A DNA stretch of 64,000 nucleotides from Vanessa cardui (taxonomy: Eukaryota; Arthropoda; Insecta; Lepidoptera; Nymphalidae): assembly GCF_905220365.1 (NCBI RefSeq), contig NC_061147.1:3906001-3970000 (forward strand), given 5' to 3'. The position numbers and the translations under genes were made by a program. Below the pieces are notes generated by a model. That model was not told the DNA's origin. It saw only the letters and a program-made list of their open reading frames with translations, and made no database searches. Each line of letters begins with the position of its first letter. The first letter of the stretch is position 1. Shown piece after piece: positions 27,801 through 42,800 of the stretch.

Positions 27801-30800
27801 TTAGACAAATGCAGGTTTCCTCACGATGTTTTCCTTCACCGCCGAGCACGAGATTAATTATAAACACAAATTAAGCACATATATATAGTTGTGCTTGCCT
27901 GGGTTTGAACCCGCAATCATCGGTTAAGATGCACGCGTTCTAACCACTGGGCCATCCCAGCTTCAATGGCTTTGTTGCTTGACAAAACAAATTTAAATTG
28001 AGTAAGTAATTCTATTACTTAGTAATTCTTCGTCTTATGAGCCTACTTTTTCTCCATAAACATAAGTAGTAGGCTCATAAAGCTAAAACTTTAGAATAGT
28101 TTCGGAAAGTACCGAGAAGAACCGGCAAGAAACACAGTAGATACTCTTTTCCAGCATTTTAAATAGAGTATATCATTAAAATCAAATTAAAATGTACCTA
28201 TTCATATAAGTCTTAGATATTCTGGTTCATTTGCTTCATATTACATTTCATGCATAAATAATACATTGAAAACTCACAAGCTTTGTGTCTGATTGTGGTC
28301 ATCTTTGTTGGCTCAGAGGCCTCAGATGGACCAGCCTTGTTGACGGCGATCACGCGGAACTCGTATTCACTGCCTTCAGGCAGGCCTTCTACCTTTCCGG
28401 ACGTCGCTGTTCCGGGTACCTAAATACAACAATATTATATATGTATTAAGAAAAACCAAACATAAGATATTATTTATATTAAATGAAAATATGAACGATT
28501 ATCTATGAATTATCTAAACCTGCCTTTACTGTAAAAAAAATATATATTCTTAATTTTGGTATAGTTAAAATACTAATGGACAAACACAGATATTGCTGCC
28601 TCTTATTATCATTAAAGATATAAAATACAATATCAACTTTTACTGCCATAAAATATTGCCAGTCGAAATAACAAGGCAAAATATTGCACACATCAACCGC
28701 TATGAAAAATTTAATAATTACTGAATCTTCGCCTGGGTTGGAAATGTTTTGAAAATACGGATAAAAACTAACCTATGTGCAATTTCAAACTATAAAGTAT
28801 CTCTGCCAAATTTCATTGAATTCAATCAATCAAATTTCATTCAATCATTATGGCGTAATTGAGTTCAAAACATCCACTTATTAATAAAATAGAATCATTA
28901 GTACAAAACAAAGTCGCATGATGCATGCTTAGATCTTCAAAATTACACTTCACAATTAAACGGATTTTGAAGAAGTTTTCTTCAATAGATTGAACCTTCC
29001 TCAGGTTTATATGTATAATAGATGCAAGATATAGTAAGGAAACAGTGACAAAACGGTTTGTATTGTCAAATTACTGAAAAACTGTGAATTTTGTATCTGC
29101 GTGAAGCCAGGGCGGATTCCTAGTTATTTATAAAACGTCCAAGGGTCTGAATGTTACCTCAGCAGCATTCTCCCAGTCACCACCCTTTGGTCTCTTCTGG
29201 ATGATATACTTCTGTATGGGCGCTCCACCGTCAGATTTTGGTGGCTCCCATTTGATCTCCGCGCTTTGGTTGTCATGGTCTGCGACCTCGACGTTTCCGG
29301 GCTTATCAGCGACGTCTGGACATGGAAAATTAGGTTATGATACTAGTATTTTAACTTGCAGTATAGCAATACCGATAGCTGTATTAAGGTATTGAAATAA
29401 CTGATAAGTAACATCTTGTAGGGATGAAACAAATTCTAATAAATTGTATAATGATTCAGCTATATGGCTATCTTTAATTTTTTGGATATCTAGAAACTTA
29501 CCAAACGGATTCTTAGCGAGGACCGCCTTCTCTGTCTCCAAGGGTTCAGAGTCGCCCTCGTCATTGACAGCCGTCACTCTGAACTTGTATTGATGACCAG
29601 GTTCCAATCCGGTCACCTCCATTTCCAATGGCTTTTTGTCACCGGCAACTCTGAATTTTAATTATTTAGATTAAAAATGTATAAGACTAAATGTTACTAA
29701 ATACATAAAAATCTCAACAAATATCGAATAAAAAGGAAATGTAATAGGTTTTTAATTTCCAACAGCCTGTAAAAGGACAAATCCTTTCTCGAGGAAAGTT
29801 TTAAAACGTATACCACCACACCGCTCTAAGGCGCGTCGGTGGATAATCATGATAGTGCTTGCAGTGCATATTTGAACCCACAATATTTAGCTATAGTAAA
29901 CATAAATCAGTCAATTGTCCATTAAAGCATTTTAGGGTTTAATATTAATAATTACATATCGTTTTATAAGAAATCTTAATATTCATGAAATATGCCAAAC
30001 TTATTGCCAAGCGATTTTTTATTTGTTGTTTTAATTATTTGGTCATGGTATCAGATTCTCACCTGCCAACACGGACCCATTTGCCAGTAGCCACGTCCAT
30101 CTTTTCGAGCTCGTATTCCTTAACGGGAGAACCACCATCGTCCTCAGGCTTCTCCCATTTAACTTTGCAGCCCTCTGCATGGACATCAGTCACTACCAAT
30201 GGTCCTGAAAACAAAATGCCATTGATTTGAAAAAGTTCTTAAAAATATTCTTGGATATATTATCTAATGTTAGTATACTGAAAAATAGATAATTATATTG
30301 TATACATTGATAAAGTAATTTAGTTAGTAAAATATTTATTTCATTTTGTGCTTCATTATTAAATCATCACAATCTAACTACTCGTTACACATTAAGTGTT
30401 ACGGGTAATTATTTTTCACTTAAAGTAAAAGTACACAGCTCGGAAATTTCCCACTGCTGGACTAAGGTCTTCTCTTTCATTAAGGAAAGGGTTTGATTGC
30501 CTGGGTTTGAACCCGAAATCATCGGTTAAGATGCACGCGTTCTAACCACTAAGCTATCTCAACTTTTTCGCGCTATTAGTGTAGCGCTTTAAAGCCGCTA
30601 ATAAAATAACGAACTCACCCTTAGGAGCGGTAGGCTTGCTGAGAACGGTAAGTTCAACGGTCTCCTCATCGAAACCGTTGCAGTTCTCAGCTCTGAGCGT
30701 GTATTTGCCGGTGTCACGACGTACCGCGTTCACGATGGTGAAATCTGTGTGGTAGTCCACATTCTCGATCTTGATGCGTTCTGTATTCACCAGTTTTATA

Positions 30801-33800
30801 TTCTCGCGCCATGACCTGGAATAAGCAATCATAATTATTATATTTGAATTTGTTGATTATTAGGTGAGCAATAATACCAATAATTACTCTTATTATAATA
30901 AGTTATTTATTTTGTACATTATGATGCTGCTATAGTACAACACAACTTAGATGTAGCATCGGCGAATTCGTGATGCCGATTTATAAAACCAATAGAAATA
31001 GCTCCCTATCGCGCCATTCGACGCTATAAATTCTCACGTCAGTTCAACCCGAGAAAGCAAGTGCATGTAAATCGATGTGCCAAATTGACGAATATATATT
31101 ACAAGTTATTACGTATGTGTAAAGATCATATTCGTATGAAATATAATTTGATAATTTGGGATAACGTACTTAATTCGGATGTGATCGGTTTTACGAATTT
31201 CGCCGATGCTACATCTTAGTTGTGTAGTACTTATACCTTGTCATTTTTAACAGACTTCTAGAAAAGGGAGGTTATCAGTTCGACATGTGTTTGTAACAGT
31301 GTTAGAATTTAATTATATTTGAGGATGATGATCCATTTAAGCTTCGAAGCACGTGTGCTTAATTTCGTAACCGTATTTTTGTATGTTTTTTTATGAATTT
31401 CTCGAAAACTAAAAATCGTATTCAGATGATCATTTTTCTTCTAAGATACAGTTCAACGTATGGATCAGTGTAAGTTTCATTAAAATCGGTAAAATAGTTA
31501 TCTTTTTTATTTTTAATAGCAGTAGTTTTTACTGTTGAAGTCATTAATCGAGTCGATTAGTCAACAAGCAATGAGTAAATATAATATGGGAAGCCATGTC
31601 CTATGACTAGTTTCAATGTATTTCCGGAGGGGACGGCGCGTACGCAGTCCCCACTACCAAAAATTACGCGTCCGAGTTATCCGCATTAGGGATAATCGCA
31701 GAGGTCAACCCATTCGCAGTGCAATGAATAGGCCTCGCTCTGGGGGAACCGCCTTCATGATCACGGTATCCCCTACGCCAGGTAAGTATGCTTTGCTCAG
31801 CGTAGGTTAGGGTAGTCATTATTTGCGCGAAAATCTAGCCACCGCGATGTAGAATGGGAGATTTTAAGCACAGCGACATCTAGCGGAGCTTGGTAATAAT
31901 TTGTCTTGAAGTAAAATTACATTTATTCGATTTTTACATGATAAGAACCACTGAACTGTAATTATAATTTAAAATTATTGATCACTTATGACCCATCCTC
32001 TATTTTTACAATAATTATCCAAGAGAAATGTAAATTTTAAACGTAGCGCCATCTAGTTTAACCTAACATAACTCCCAATTATCTTTTAACAATGAATCGT
32101 TTCATTCAAAGAGGGCGCCGTTGCAAAAGAGAAACAGCAATTCAGATTAAGCTTCACAGTTCTCCTATAGAGATCAAGTTATTAATAATAAACTTACTTT
32201 AAACATTACTTTATAAAGGTAGTTGAGAAGTATATTAGTGTCAACCATTTTGAAATTAATTATTCACTAGTTAGCATTTGACAGATAGCTTCATATAAGT
32301 GTATTTAAATTGAAATTTTATTGCTATAAAACTTAACCTACCATTAAAAACTCTGTTAAATTGATAAGTAATAATAACTATAATAATATTATAAAATAGT
32401 TGGAAAGTGTTGTTTTAATTTAAAAAAAGAAAATGTGGCTCTAAGATTAATTGTTTGTTCAATAGCAATGTATGTGTTAAATGTGCATGTACCAACAACA
32501 AGATCTTAAACTTGGTTTTTGATGTGTGAACTTAAGAATTTTAATTATTATAATTACCATGTGGTCTCCGGTGGAGGTTCACCAATGACATCCACAGACC
32601 ACTTGTGTGTGCGACCAGCCTTGATAATGACTGACTTGAATGTGCTGCGCTCAATGCGTGGCTTCACTGTTGACAGATTACAAACAAATATTATGTTTTC
32701 AAATTTAATTTAATTAAATAATTCATTCTTGAACGTAATTTAATATAATATTATGTCTTTAACACAAACTTTAAGAAAAATATAGTAATTAAAAAATAAC
32801 ATATGTTATTACCCCTTTTATCACCAGAGCTTATTTTAACAAAAAATTTAATAATTTCAAGTTAAATTGTTTTAACCAACTTCAAAAAAGGAGGAGGTTA
32901 TCATTTTGACTGTATTTTTTATTAGTGACCTTAAATTTATTCTGGTTTGGTCAACCAGTAGTGCTAGGGTTAACAATTATAGATGTGTAAATAAACCCCT
33001 AAATTTTCTTGTTAAAAATTTAAAGAGCTAATAAAAATAAAGAATATTGAACAGTACACTTACAGTTCCTGTGTTTGCAGAGATGGTTTTCGGTGGGCTC
33101 TGAGGCATCACCAACACCGGCCTTGTTGTAGGCCTTTACACGGAATTGATAGATCATTTTCTCCTTCAGACCTTCCACTTTAGCCTCTGTCTTCACATCT
33201 TGAGTCTTTTGCACCTATACAATAAATAAACAATTGTGTTATTTAGTAATGTAAATTATACTTTTATCATTACTTACATTAAAGATCTGAAATAGCCAAG
33301 AATATGTGAAAGATTGTGGGTTCAATTCCGGTGACCTGACTAAGTTAAAATGTGTTTTATCTATTTTATTCAGATATTAATATCATGCTTAATGGGTAAG
33401 CATTTTTGTAAGTTTTCACCAACAGCACTGGAATAGCATGGATGTCGACTGGTTATTTACTTCATTAAAATATATATTATGGATTTTTAGTACACCATTA
33501 AAAGTTACCACATCTGAGGGGCATGTTACAAGTACCCTGTATAATTCTGAACGTCAGAATTGTCTTTCAGAAATGTGTGAAATACTTTATTTATCTACTA
33601 CTATCTATTAGTTAATTATCATCATTAGTCAAAATGCAATTTCTGAAAATATTATAATCCTTCAGTAACAGACTACTGACAGATTTTTTTAAGTTAAATG
33701 ATATAAATTATGAATATTTTTTTAATAATAAGTATGTCCTTAATTGTAAGATTAGTAAATTGTATTTAAAACTTTGATTTACTAATTTGTCAACAAGTGC

Positions 33801-36800
33801 ATATTAAGCTTAGTTAATAATAGATAGTTAATTTTTTTTTTATTTGCAGGTTTATGATGGTTGTGATTATGATTACTTTAAAAATAAGATAAACAAGGTG
33901 TGTTACTTGTTCTTACCTCAACCCAGGTAGCAGTAAATTTGTCTTTCATTTCAATGACATATCCGAGAACAGGTCGGCCACCATTGTCAGTTGGTGGCTC
34001 CCATTGCAGTGTAACAGACATGTTGTCATAGTCAATAATGTTAGGCTTGCCTGGGGCCTTCGGTGGATCTGAAGAAAAAAAAAACGATATGAGGACTCTG
34101 GTTGCCTACTTCTTTATTGTTTTTTTGGTTGCCTTATACAGAAAAATAATCGACTAAAAAAATAATACGATTCTGATCGAGTCACGAGAAATGGTTATTT
34201 TCTTTTATAGACATATGAAATGTTTAATGTTTTGCAATAGTTTCAAATTTAACTGATTTGTTTACAAGATACTATTTGTAAAGACAATTAGGTCGATTTT
34301 AATTGTTGTATAGGTGAGAAATAATCTTATGAATTTTATACGATTAAAATCTATTGGCCAATATTTATAAAAAAAAAATTATAAGTTGTAATTGCATTAT
34401 TTTATAAGTCTTAAATAATATCCTAGTTGTTACAAAGTATTTACCATTGTCATTTTGAAGTAAAATATATAAAAAATTCAGTACTTATTAGTTGTAGTAT
34501 CTTTCTTAAATTTGTTTGTAAACAAACTGTAGACGGCAAAAATTTAAATTTGTTGACATTGACAATGACAATAAGGTTGCAAAACGTTCCTTTCCATCCC
34601 AAACAATGATAATAAAAATAACATTCTATAACAATATTTTAATATAAAGATTGAACAATGGATTAGTGATAACTTCACTTACCGTAAGGATTTTTAGCAA
34701 CAATAAATCCATCAGTTTCTAAAGGCTCAGATTCGCCCTCCTTATTTACAGCTCGAACTCTGAACTTGTACTTGTGGTTTGGCGTTAAGCCTTTGACAGT
34801 GAATTCCGTTGGTTCAGCGCCACATTCACCGCATGGTACCCAGTTGCCGGTATCCTGAGAAAATATATTACTCTCAAAATTGACATAGGTACATATCAAT
34901 AACAACACTAGATACTTTAGAAAACGTACTTAAAAAATATTATGAATAAAAAATGCTTAATAATTCCACTTACCATGTCCATTTTTTCAAGAGTATATCC
35001 AGTGATATCAGATCCCTTCCAATCATCAGGCTTCTGCCATTTGACGGTCGCCTTCTCAGCACGGATATCAGTGATTTCGATGGGACCATTTGGACGGTTT
35101 GGTTTGTCTGAAATAAGTGTTAAGATAAGTAAATAATAAATATTACATTTTTACTTAAGCAATTGCATAAATTAAATGTTTCTGAATAACAAGGGACATA
35201 TTGAAATTCTTGTTTTATATGAAGTACATTGCAATGTTACTAGCAATTAAATCTATATTATTAAAGGTTGGTTTATGATTCTTACCAAGTACAACAACAT
35301 CAGCGATGCTCTCGCACGTGCCAGATGAATTGGTCAGGACCAGCTTGTACTTTCCACTGTCGATTCTGGTGGTTCTTCTCACCGTCAACACAGTGTTCCT
35401 TTCATATTTGTCAATGGTGATACGGTCACCATCGTCGCGAATTTCCTATTTAATCGTAAGATATTAGTGATTGCTTATAATGTTTTTATTGAATATTTAA
35501 ATTTTAATGGAATTTATCATAAATTAACACTAGTTTAAGAACCGGAAATTATTAAATGCGTTTGGATTTGGTAGGTTGTACGCTGAGAGTTAGATGATAT
35601 TTATGATAGATTCCATCAAAAATAAAACAAAATGTCACAACATCGATTGTTTAGTGATAGTGCATACATCAAGTTGTGTTAGTGTAATTGTATACAATTT
35701 AGGAAAATGTTCTGGCTTAGTGTTAAACACAGTAAATAATACACGGTTCTCTGAAATTTGAAACCATGTGTGCTCCGCTAGATTCATAGTGATTAACATT
35801 TTGTGAACTGTGAGACGGTGCACATATATCTTCCATTTGAGTTGCATTCGAACGAGTAAACATATATAATGAGTAAACATATAATATGTGTACATGTAAC
35901 ATATATTCTTGATATTGTAAATGACATGCGTGTTTTTATGAGAATAATGCATAAGTGTTGTAATGTTCATATCTCGCCTTAATGCATCCCGTTTCAGTAT
36001 TTGAAGATATAAATAAAGACATCGAAAGCTTTTACAATTTAACAACAATATAAATCATCGCATCCACTGCGATAAGATTTATGAAATGTTTTACAGAATT
36101 ATTGGCATGAACCATAATTATTTTTAATTAAAATTGATCTCGAGGTCTTGTGTTGTGTCATTGATGTAGGAAGAATTTGTGTTCTATTCCTACTACACCA
36201 AATTATATTTGCAAAATGCTAATATCTTCTGTAAAACATGATAAGGCGGTAATGTATATTTTTGTGTAGTCATGTTAGCACATAGTAGAAGTGTAGAAAA
36301 GAGTAAACTGTATGAGTAATTATTTAGAACAATGTGGCAACATTTATTTTCACCCATCTGACCTTCTCGGTGTACGCCTTTCCGCGTTTCTTTTTTGGAC
36401 AAAATAAAAATGGTATTAATATCTGATTTTGATCACGGCTTTAAAATTTAAACACTCGAGACATTCTTAAATTGTCTTAATAATGTAATATATTCTATGA
36501 AAATCTTCTTAGGGTACTGTAGCTTCTCAATAAGAGAAGTGTGTTGATAGCTGTCTGGAAGTTTGAATTAAATCAATATGATAAGATAGTCGAATTACCT
36601 CTTCTCCTTGAAGCCATTTGACCTCAGGCTCAGGTTCACCTCCATACTTGATGTCAAAGGATATAACCTGACCCTTTTTGATGATCATACCCTGAAGGCC
36701 TTCACCGATTATGTAGGGCTTAACTGTAAACAATATTAAAAAATATTATTACGATTGCATTTAAAAATAGTTGCAAGAACACAATAGAATAATATCACCA

Positions 36801-39800
36801 AAAGTATAATTTTCCTTACCAAATCTGCATTTAGCAACAATAGGCTTAGTGCTGTCACTAGGTTCTCCAGGGCCAGCCTTATTAATAGCGCGTACCCTGA
36901 ACTCATAAGTGCAACCTTCTTTAAGCCCGTCTTGTGTAGCAGACAATGCATCTCCGGGTACTTCCACACCTTTCACCCAGTCTTTGCCGAATTTCTCCTG
37001 TAATATTGAATATATTGATTAAATAAATGCAATATTTATTTGGGTTTAATTAATATTTGTATGATTTTTTCTGATATTCATACCTTGTATTCAATAACAT
37101 ATCCTGTGATGGGTGCACCGCCATCATTGTCTGGCTTAAGCCATTTGATATCTGCATGATCTTTGTCCCAGTCGGTAATCTCCACGCCTCTGGGCTTCGA
37201 TGGTTCGTCTAGAAATTTATATATTTATACATGTAGCTTAATTTTTAGACATTTTTTTGGACACTTTATTTTAAAATGGAAACTTACCCCATGGGTCTTT
37301 AGCCAGAACAGGCTTAGCGAAAAGACCAGGTTCACTGGCACCGATCTTATTAACAGCTCGGATTCTGAATTTGTAAGTCTTCTTTGGAATGAGATCCTCG
37401 ACCTTATAAGTCGTCTGCTCGCCGTGTGCCACTTCCGCAACGCTGTCCCAAGCAGCTTTGAGAGATAGATCCTAATATCAAATAAATAAAATTATTACAT
37501 ACCCATAAATGAATATACTGAGAATATTTTAGTATAATGTTTCATATAAGTTAATTATGTACCTGTCTCTCAATAAGGTATTTGATGATTGGAGAACCAC
37601 CATCGTCTTGAGGTGCCTTCCATGTAACAACGCATGAAGTCTGGAAGACTTCCTTGACTTCAACGTCTCTGGGTGGCGTAGGCGCTGTCTGCATGATGAT
37701 ATTGACATCTTTGGAGTCTTCTCCCTGTGCATTTGAAAGCCTGATCTGATATTTTCCAGAACCTTCTCTAGTCGGTCTCTTAATCTTGAAGAGAACTTTC
37801 TCTTGTTCAACCACCGCTTCAACTTCCTTGTTAGGCAACGGTTTACCATCTTTAAGTAATTTCGCCTCAATTGGCGTTTGACGAGTGCCAGAAACTGCAA
37901 GAAAGTATTTGTTTTAAAAATTTCACAAATTGGAATAAATCAAAAAACATTACACAAAAAATGATATTTCAGAAAGAATTGGGGGTCTGTGCCATGTAAC
38001 ACATACCTACGTAAATTGTCGTTATAAAAATTATTGTTTTCTATACGATTTTATACGACTTAAATGTATACAAAATTGTATATTTTTACTTTATTTTAAA
38101 TTTAAGATATTTATATATATAGATTTTGACATACTAATATTGAGCATGGGAAATTAAACATGGGAAAAAATATAAAATGGGCTTTAAAGCAGACTTAAGT
38201 AAAAGGGAAAACTTACTTTTATAAGGCACTTCGATGACAAATTGATTTCCAGCTGGCCCGTTGAACTCGTCGGGACATTCAATTTGAGGTTTGGACTCGC
38301 CTTGCTTGACGGACAGTTTACAAGACGAGCTGAGTTTACCGGATTCACAAAGGATTTCACCGTCATCCTCCATCTCAATCTTGTTGAAAATAAGCTGGTG
38401 TTTACCACCACCAAGGTTCTTGATTTCTATCCTGTTAAAAAAATAATATGATTTATTAAAATGAGTGCAATCCCCTTACATTTTGACTACTACGGCTACT
38501 GCAAGTACTATCTCCGTAGGAAATAATATATATGTATGTAATACAAACTCAAGTGTGTGAGAAAACATAGGTGCACAGTTGGTTCGAATTGATATACGTA
38601 AAAGTTACATAAAATAAAGAAAACGTTAAAAACAATCTTATATATTTTGACCATTAAAAATAAAAATTAGGATATGCTTTTTGCTTTGCTTTTTGATGCT
38701 TTAGCATCAGATCACTGAGCAACCTTACCTTTCATTAGGCACAATGGGTGTTCCATTGAAAGACCAAACAGCTTCAGCGGTTTGATCTTGTAATTCCACT
38801 TCAAGAACTACCTTATCCCTCTCGATTGCTTCTGTATCCTTCAACTTTTTGTTGAAGCGATTAGAGTCTATAAAATGATAAAGTAATCAAGTTATATTTT
38901 TTGTTATAAAGATAAAAAAGACTTACACGGGTAGTAAGCCTATTGATCACTTGTAAAGAAAACCTATAAATGATCATTCAAGTTCAGAACTGCATTTTTG
39001 CAGACTAGGTCCATTAACCTCAAACAATAGGTAATAATCCCATCCCAATAAAGCAATCAGATTTCTTAGAATTCTATTGTCATTTGTTTTATACCAAAGA
39101 TGGATTAATTTTTAAAACCTACAATAGGTTTCAAAAATTTAAATGTATCCCAAAGAAAATTCTAACAAATTCAAATTTGGAAAACACGTGTAGTTCATGT
39201 GGGAAACGTACTTGTTTCAACATGTAGGTAATCCTAAACTATTTGAGATGTTTGAGAAAAGGCTGCAAAGGGCATATTAACTTACAATTGACGATCAATT
39301 CGCAGGCAGTCTCATCGGCGTTACTGACACACTTGAAGTTGCCGGCATCAGTAACCTTCGCATCCTTGATAACCACCTTTCGCTTGCGACCCTCCTTCAC
39401 TATTGTGATACGCTTGTCTACCTTAAGAGGCTGATCGTCCTTGTACCTATGATCACATTTATTATATTTATTAGGTTTCATTACATCACACCAATCATTT
39501 TTAATTGTTTTTCTTGGTTATTGTACGTTAAAACCTACCATTTCACATCACCCGAAGCGTCGTCCAATTCACAAAGTAATGTGATTGTATCTTTTTCAAT
39601 AGCTTGTTGAGATTTGAGCACCTTGGTGAATTTATATGGGTATTCTATAAAAGTAGAGAAAACATTGGCATTTTTAATATTATTTTTTGTCTATATTACA
39701 TTTTTTCTGGTAAAGCTTTCACATGTTACTTACCAACAATTTTGACTTCACATTCGGTTTTATCTGCCTGTTTCTCAATTCTACAAGAATATTTGCCAGC

Positions 39801-42800
39801 ATCTTCTAATTTAGCCTTCTTAATTATCAATTTACATTGACCAGATAAATCTTTAGATATTTGAAAATCTTCTCCATCTTCGATTTTCGTTTCTCCCTTC
39901 CACCAGGAGACGATTGCCAAACTGTTGGACACGGTACATTCAAGTACAGTTTCATGTTTCGTGTATCCGGTAAGTGTTTTCTTCAGATGCTTTGTGAAAT
40001 TGTAAGTTGGATCAGGTTCTTCAACTTGTAAGAAAGCAGTGCTGGTAATGCCACCAATTTCAATTGTAATTTTTCCTGTATCATCGACTTTAGGGTTCAT
40101 GATAATGAGTTTATATGAATCTTGTTCGTTCGTCATCTTATACTTAGATCCAGGGAATAATTCCTAAAATGAAATATAGTATTATTGTACATATGTATTC
40201 GAAAAGATCGTATTAGTTGTAATATTGGTGCTTATACTGCAGTAACTTACATCCTTTCGGAAGAACCACTTCGGTTTTGCATTCGGTTTCGTGAATATCG
40301 CTTCGAAGGTAACCTTCTTATCCTTACCTTCCTTCGCAAATTGATCTACGAGGGGCTTCAAGAATGACTCTTGTTTCTGAAATTATGTTGTGCATAATTA
40401 ATATACCTTATTAACATGAATTTAAATCGGTGCAATAACAAAAAGTGCTCGTCAGACAAAAAGCTATGTGCTGATCACCCGTAACCTCGACTTCACATTT
40501 GAACACTTTGTACGATCATACAATATCAGAAGTGACACAGTAATACAAATATGCGTGACAGTGAATGGAACACTTGAAATTTATGATGAAACATTCGAGG
40601 TGTTAAATTCATCAGCCATCCTTTCATCACCAATCATAATTTCAAACACCATGCGTCTGTACAGAAATTGGAATTTTCCTTGATTTTGAAGAAATGTGCA
40701 AAAGTGGGCGTATCCGAAGACTTGTGGACAGTGGACACAACGATCACTCAAAAATAATGAATCAATTTTCAATTTTATGTCAGTGTTATAAAATAAATAG
40801 AATGTACGCTATATTCATTATTTTTGAATGAATTACGTAAATACTTTAAAACATCGATGTCACTATACAATTCCCGGTGCGAAGTGCTGCTATTAGAAAT
40901 ATCGTAGAGTGCAGAAGAGCCTGAGAGGGAGATAGAAGAAAATAGATGGTACAATAGATGTGCTCTCTTTACACTATTTGAGGTGAATTTAGTTCTTGCT
41001 AAGATTTCGAAGTAATATAGTGCTTGCACTGATAACTAAGATGGCTCGTCCTGTTGAACCATGAAATAAGTGTCGTGAAAGCAAAAAAAAACTTAAGTCA
41101 AACTAAAAAAAAACTAAGTTAAAGTTTGGAATGTTGAAAAATAGATATGAAATGCTGAAAGTAAAATTGTCCTCGTATCCGATTTAATATTTATTGAAAT
41201 ACTCTCGACACGAACCGAAAAGCGATAGCATTTATTGAAACGATTAATATATCGTCTGTTACACGGCCGACGTTATCTGATGTGAATTTAAATTCTTTGT
41301 AGGTCATTCGTTGATATAATTAATTTTAGATATCAGTGCAAGACGATCATTTCTAATCTTGCTGGACAGATTTATGCTCAAGTGTGGACGTGAGATATAT
41401 TCTTGTGCGACAAATTGCATTTAGTGATACAATTCAAGATGCATTGTGTCATCTAACGACGGACAAACGCGGTGTCAAACCTCGTTTCTTTTGAACGAGT
41501 GCAGCACCGGCCAATCTGGAATCAGTTCCGCTAGAGACGGTCTTCTATTTTGGGATCTCTATAAAATATCCACAAATCCTTAGTGAACTCTTATTGACAA
41601 TTTCTTAAAAACGAAACTGGACTTTAGGTACGAACGAATAGGGTTGTTTTTACCGATCAACGATTCTGTTTTTATATTGTATGTAATATATTTGCGTGAG
41701 TTATGTATCTAGTTTACTAGAGTATATAAAAATATTTGTAACGTATAGACGGTTTTCCTTAAAACTGAAATGCCTTTTTTACCAGCACTTTTGTATATAC
41801 ACGTAAAATTTTAACAAAATTCCAAAATCTGCATACACCGAATGCATCAACTGAAATTAATTATGAATCAAATGAATATTTTAACACAAAAGCTCCTCAA
41901 ACCGACGTCACAGAAACCTGAAATCAAATTTATTTAACAACAATCCAAGATAAAGTGAATGATCATCAACTTCATTCCACTTACATTCCCTGAAAAATGT
42001 TAAGAAGAAAATAGTGAAGTGGTGATACAAAAACCTTGTGCCGGTTATTTAAAATCCATTGTTTTTTAAATCGCTCTTAAATTACCATTATCAATCTTAC
42101 ACAATGTCCTCATGATTAAATTTACAAAAGTAAAGAATTGCAATGATAACGAATGAAGAATCGATAATAATAATTTAGAGGATAGTTTTAGTTACTTTAT
42201 TTATCATTTTATTACATTCCATTATTTAAAACAAACATCCGATCCTGTTGAAAATTTGTCATTGGTTACATTTATGATGTCATGTAATTCTAACACTTTC
42301 TTATTTAATTTTTCCAATAAGAACGGAAGTTTATTGCTATTTAGGTTTACTTTTATTCCTCCATTTTATCGAACCTTTATTTTGACAGTCTCCATCAAAG
42401 CGGGCCAATCGGGTATTAGTTCGGGAAGAGACATACGTCTCCTTATCTCATATATGCCCTAGAATCGACAGCAGAACTTATAGATTTGTCTCTTTGTGTT
42501 GTGTAAACAATGATGAAAAGCTACGTTAATGTAAGCAATGTTCTAATATTCATGGAAAGATATTTAGTCGAAAATGTAGCGACCATTCTATCTTTATTAG
42601 AGAACATTAAACTATTTTGCATTACTTACTTTTATAACCAAAATACTAACGCGAAAAATGTCTATTATTTTTCTTATGAACCACCCGGCCATTATGTGTT
42701 TTTTTAAATTAATCTTTCATACATAAACGTTGTCCCACTGCGAAGTATGATAGATTGACATATTCATTGCGTAAAACTGACAAGTTTTTTTTTTAAATTA

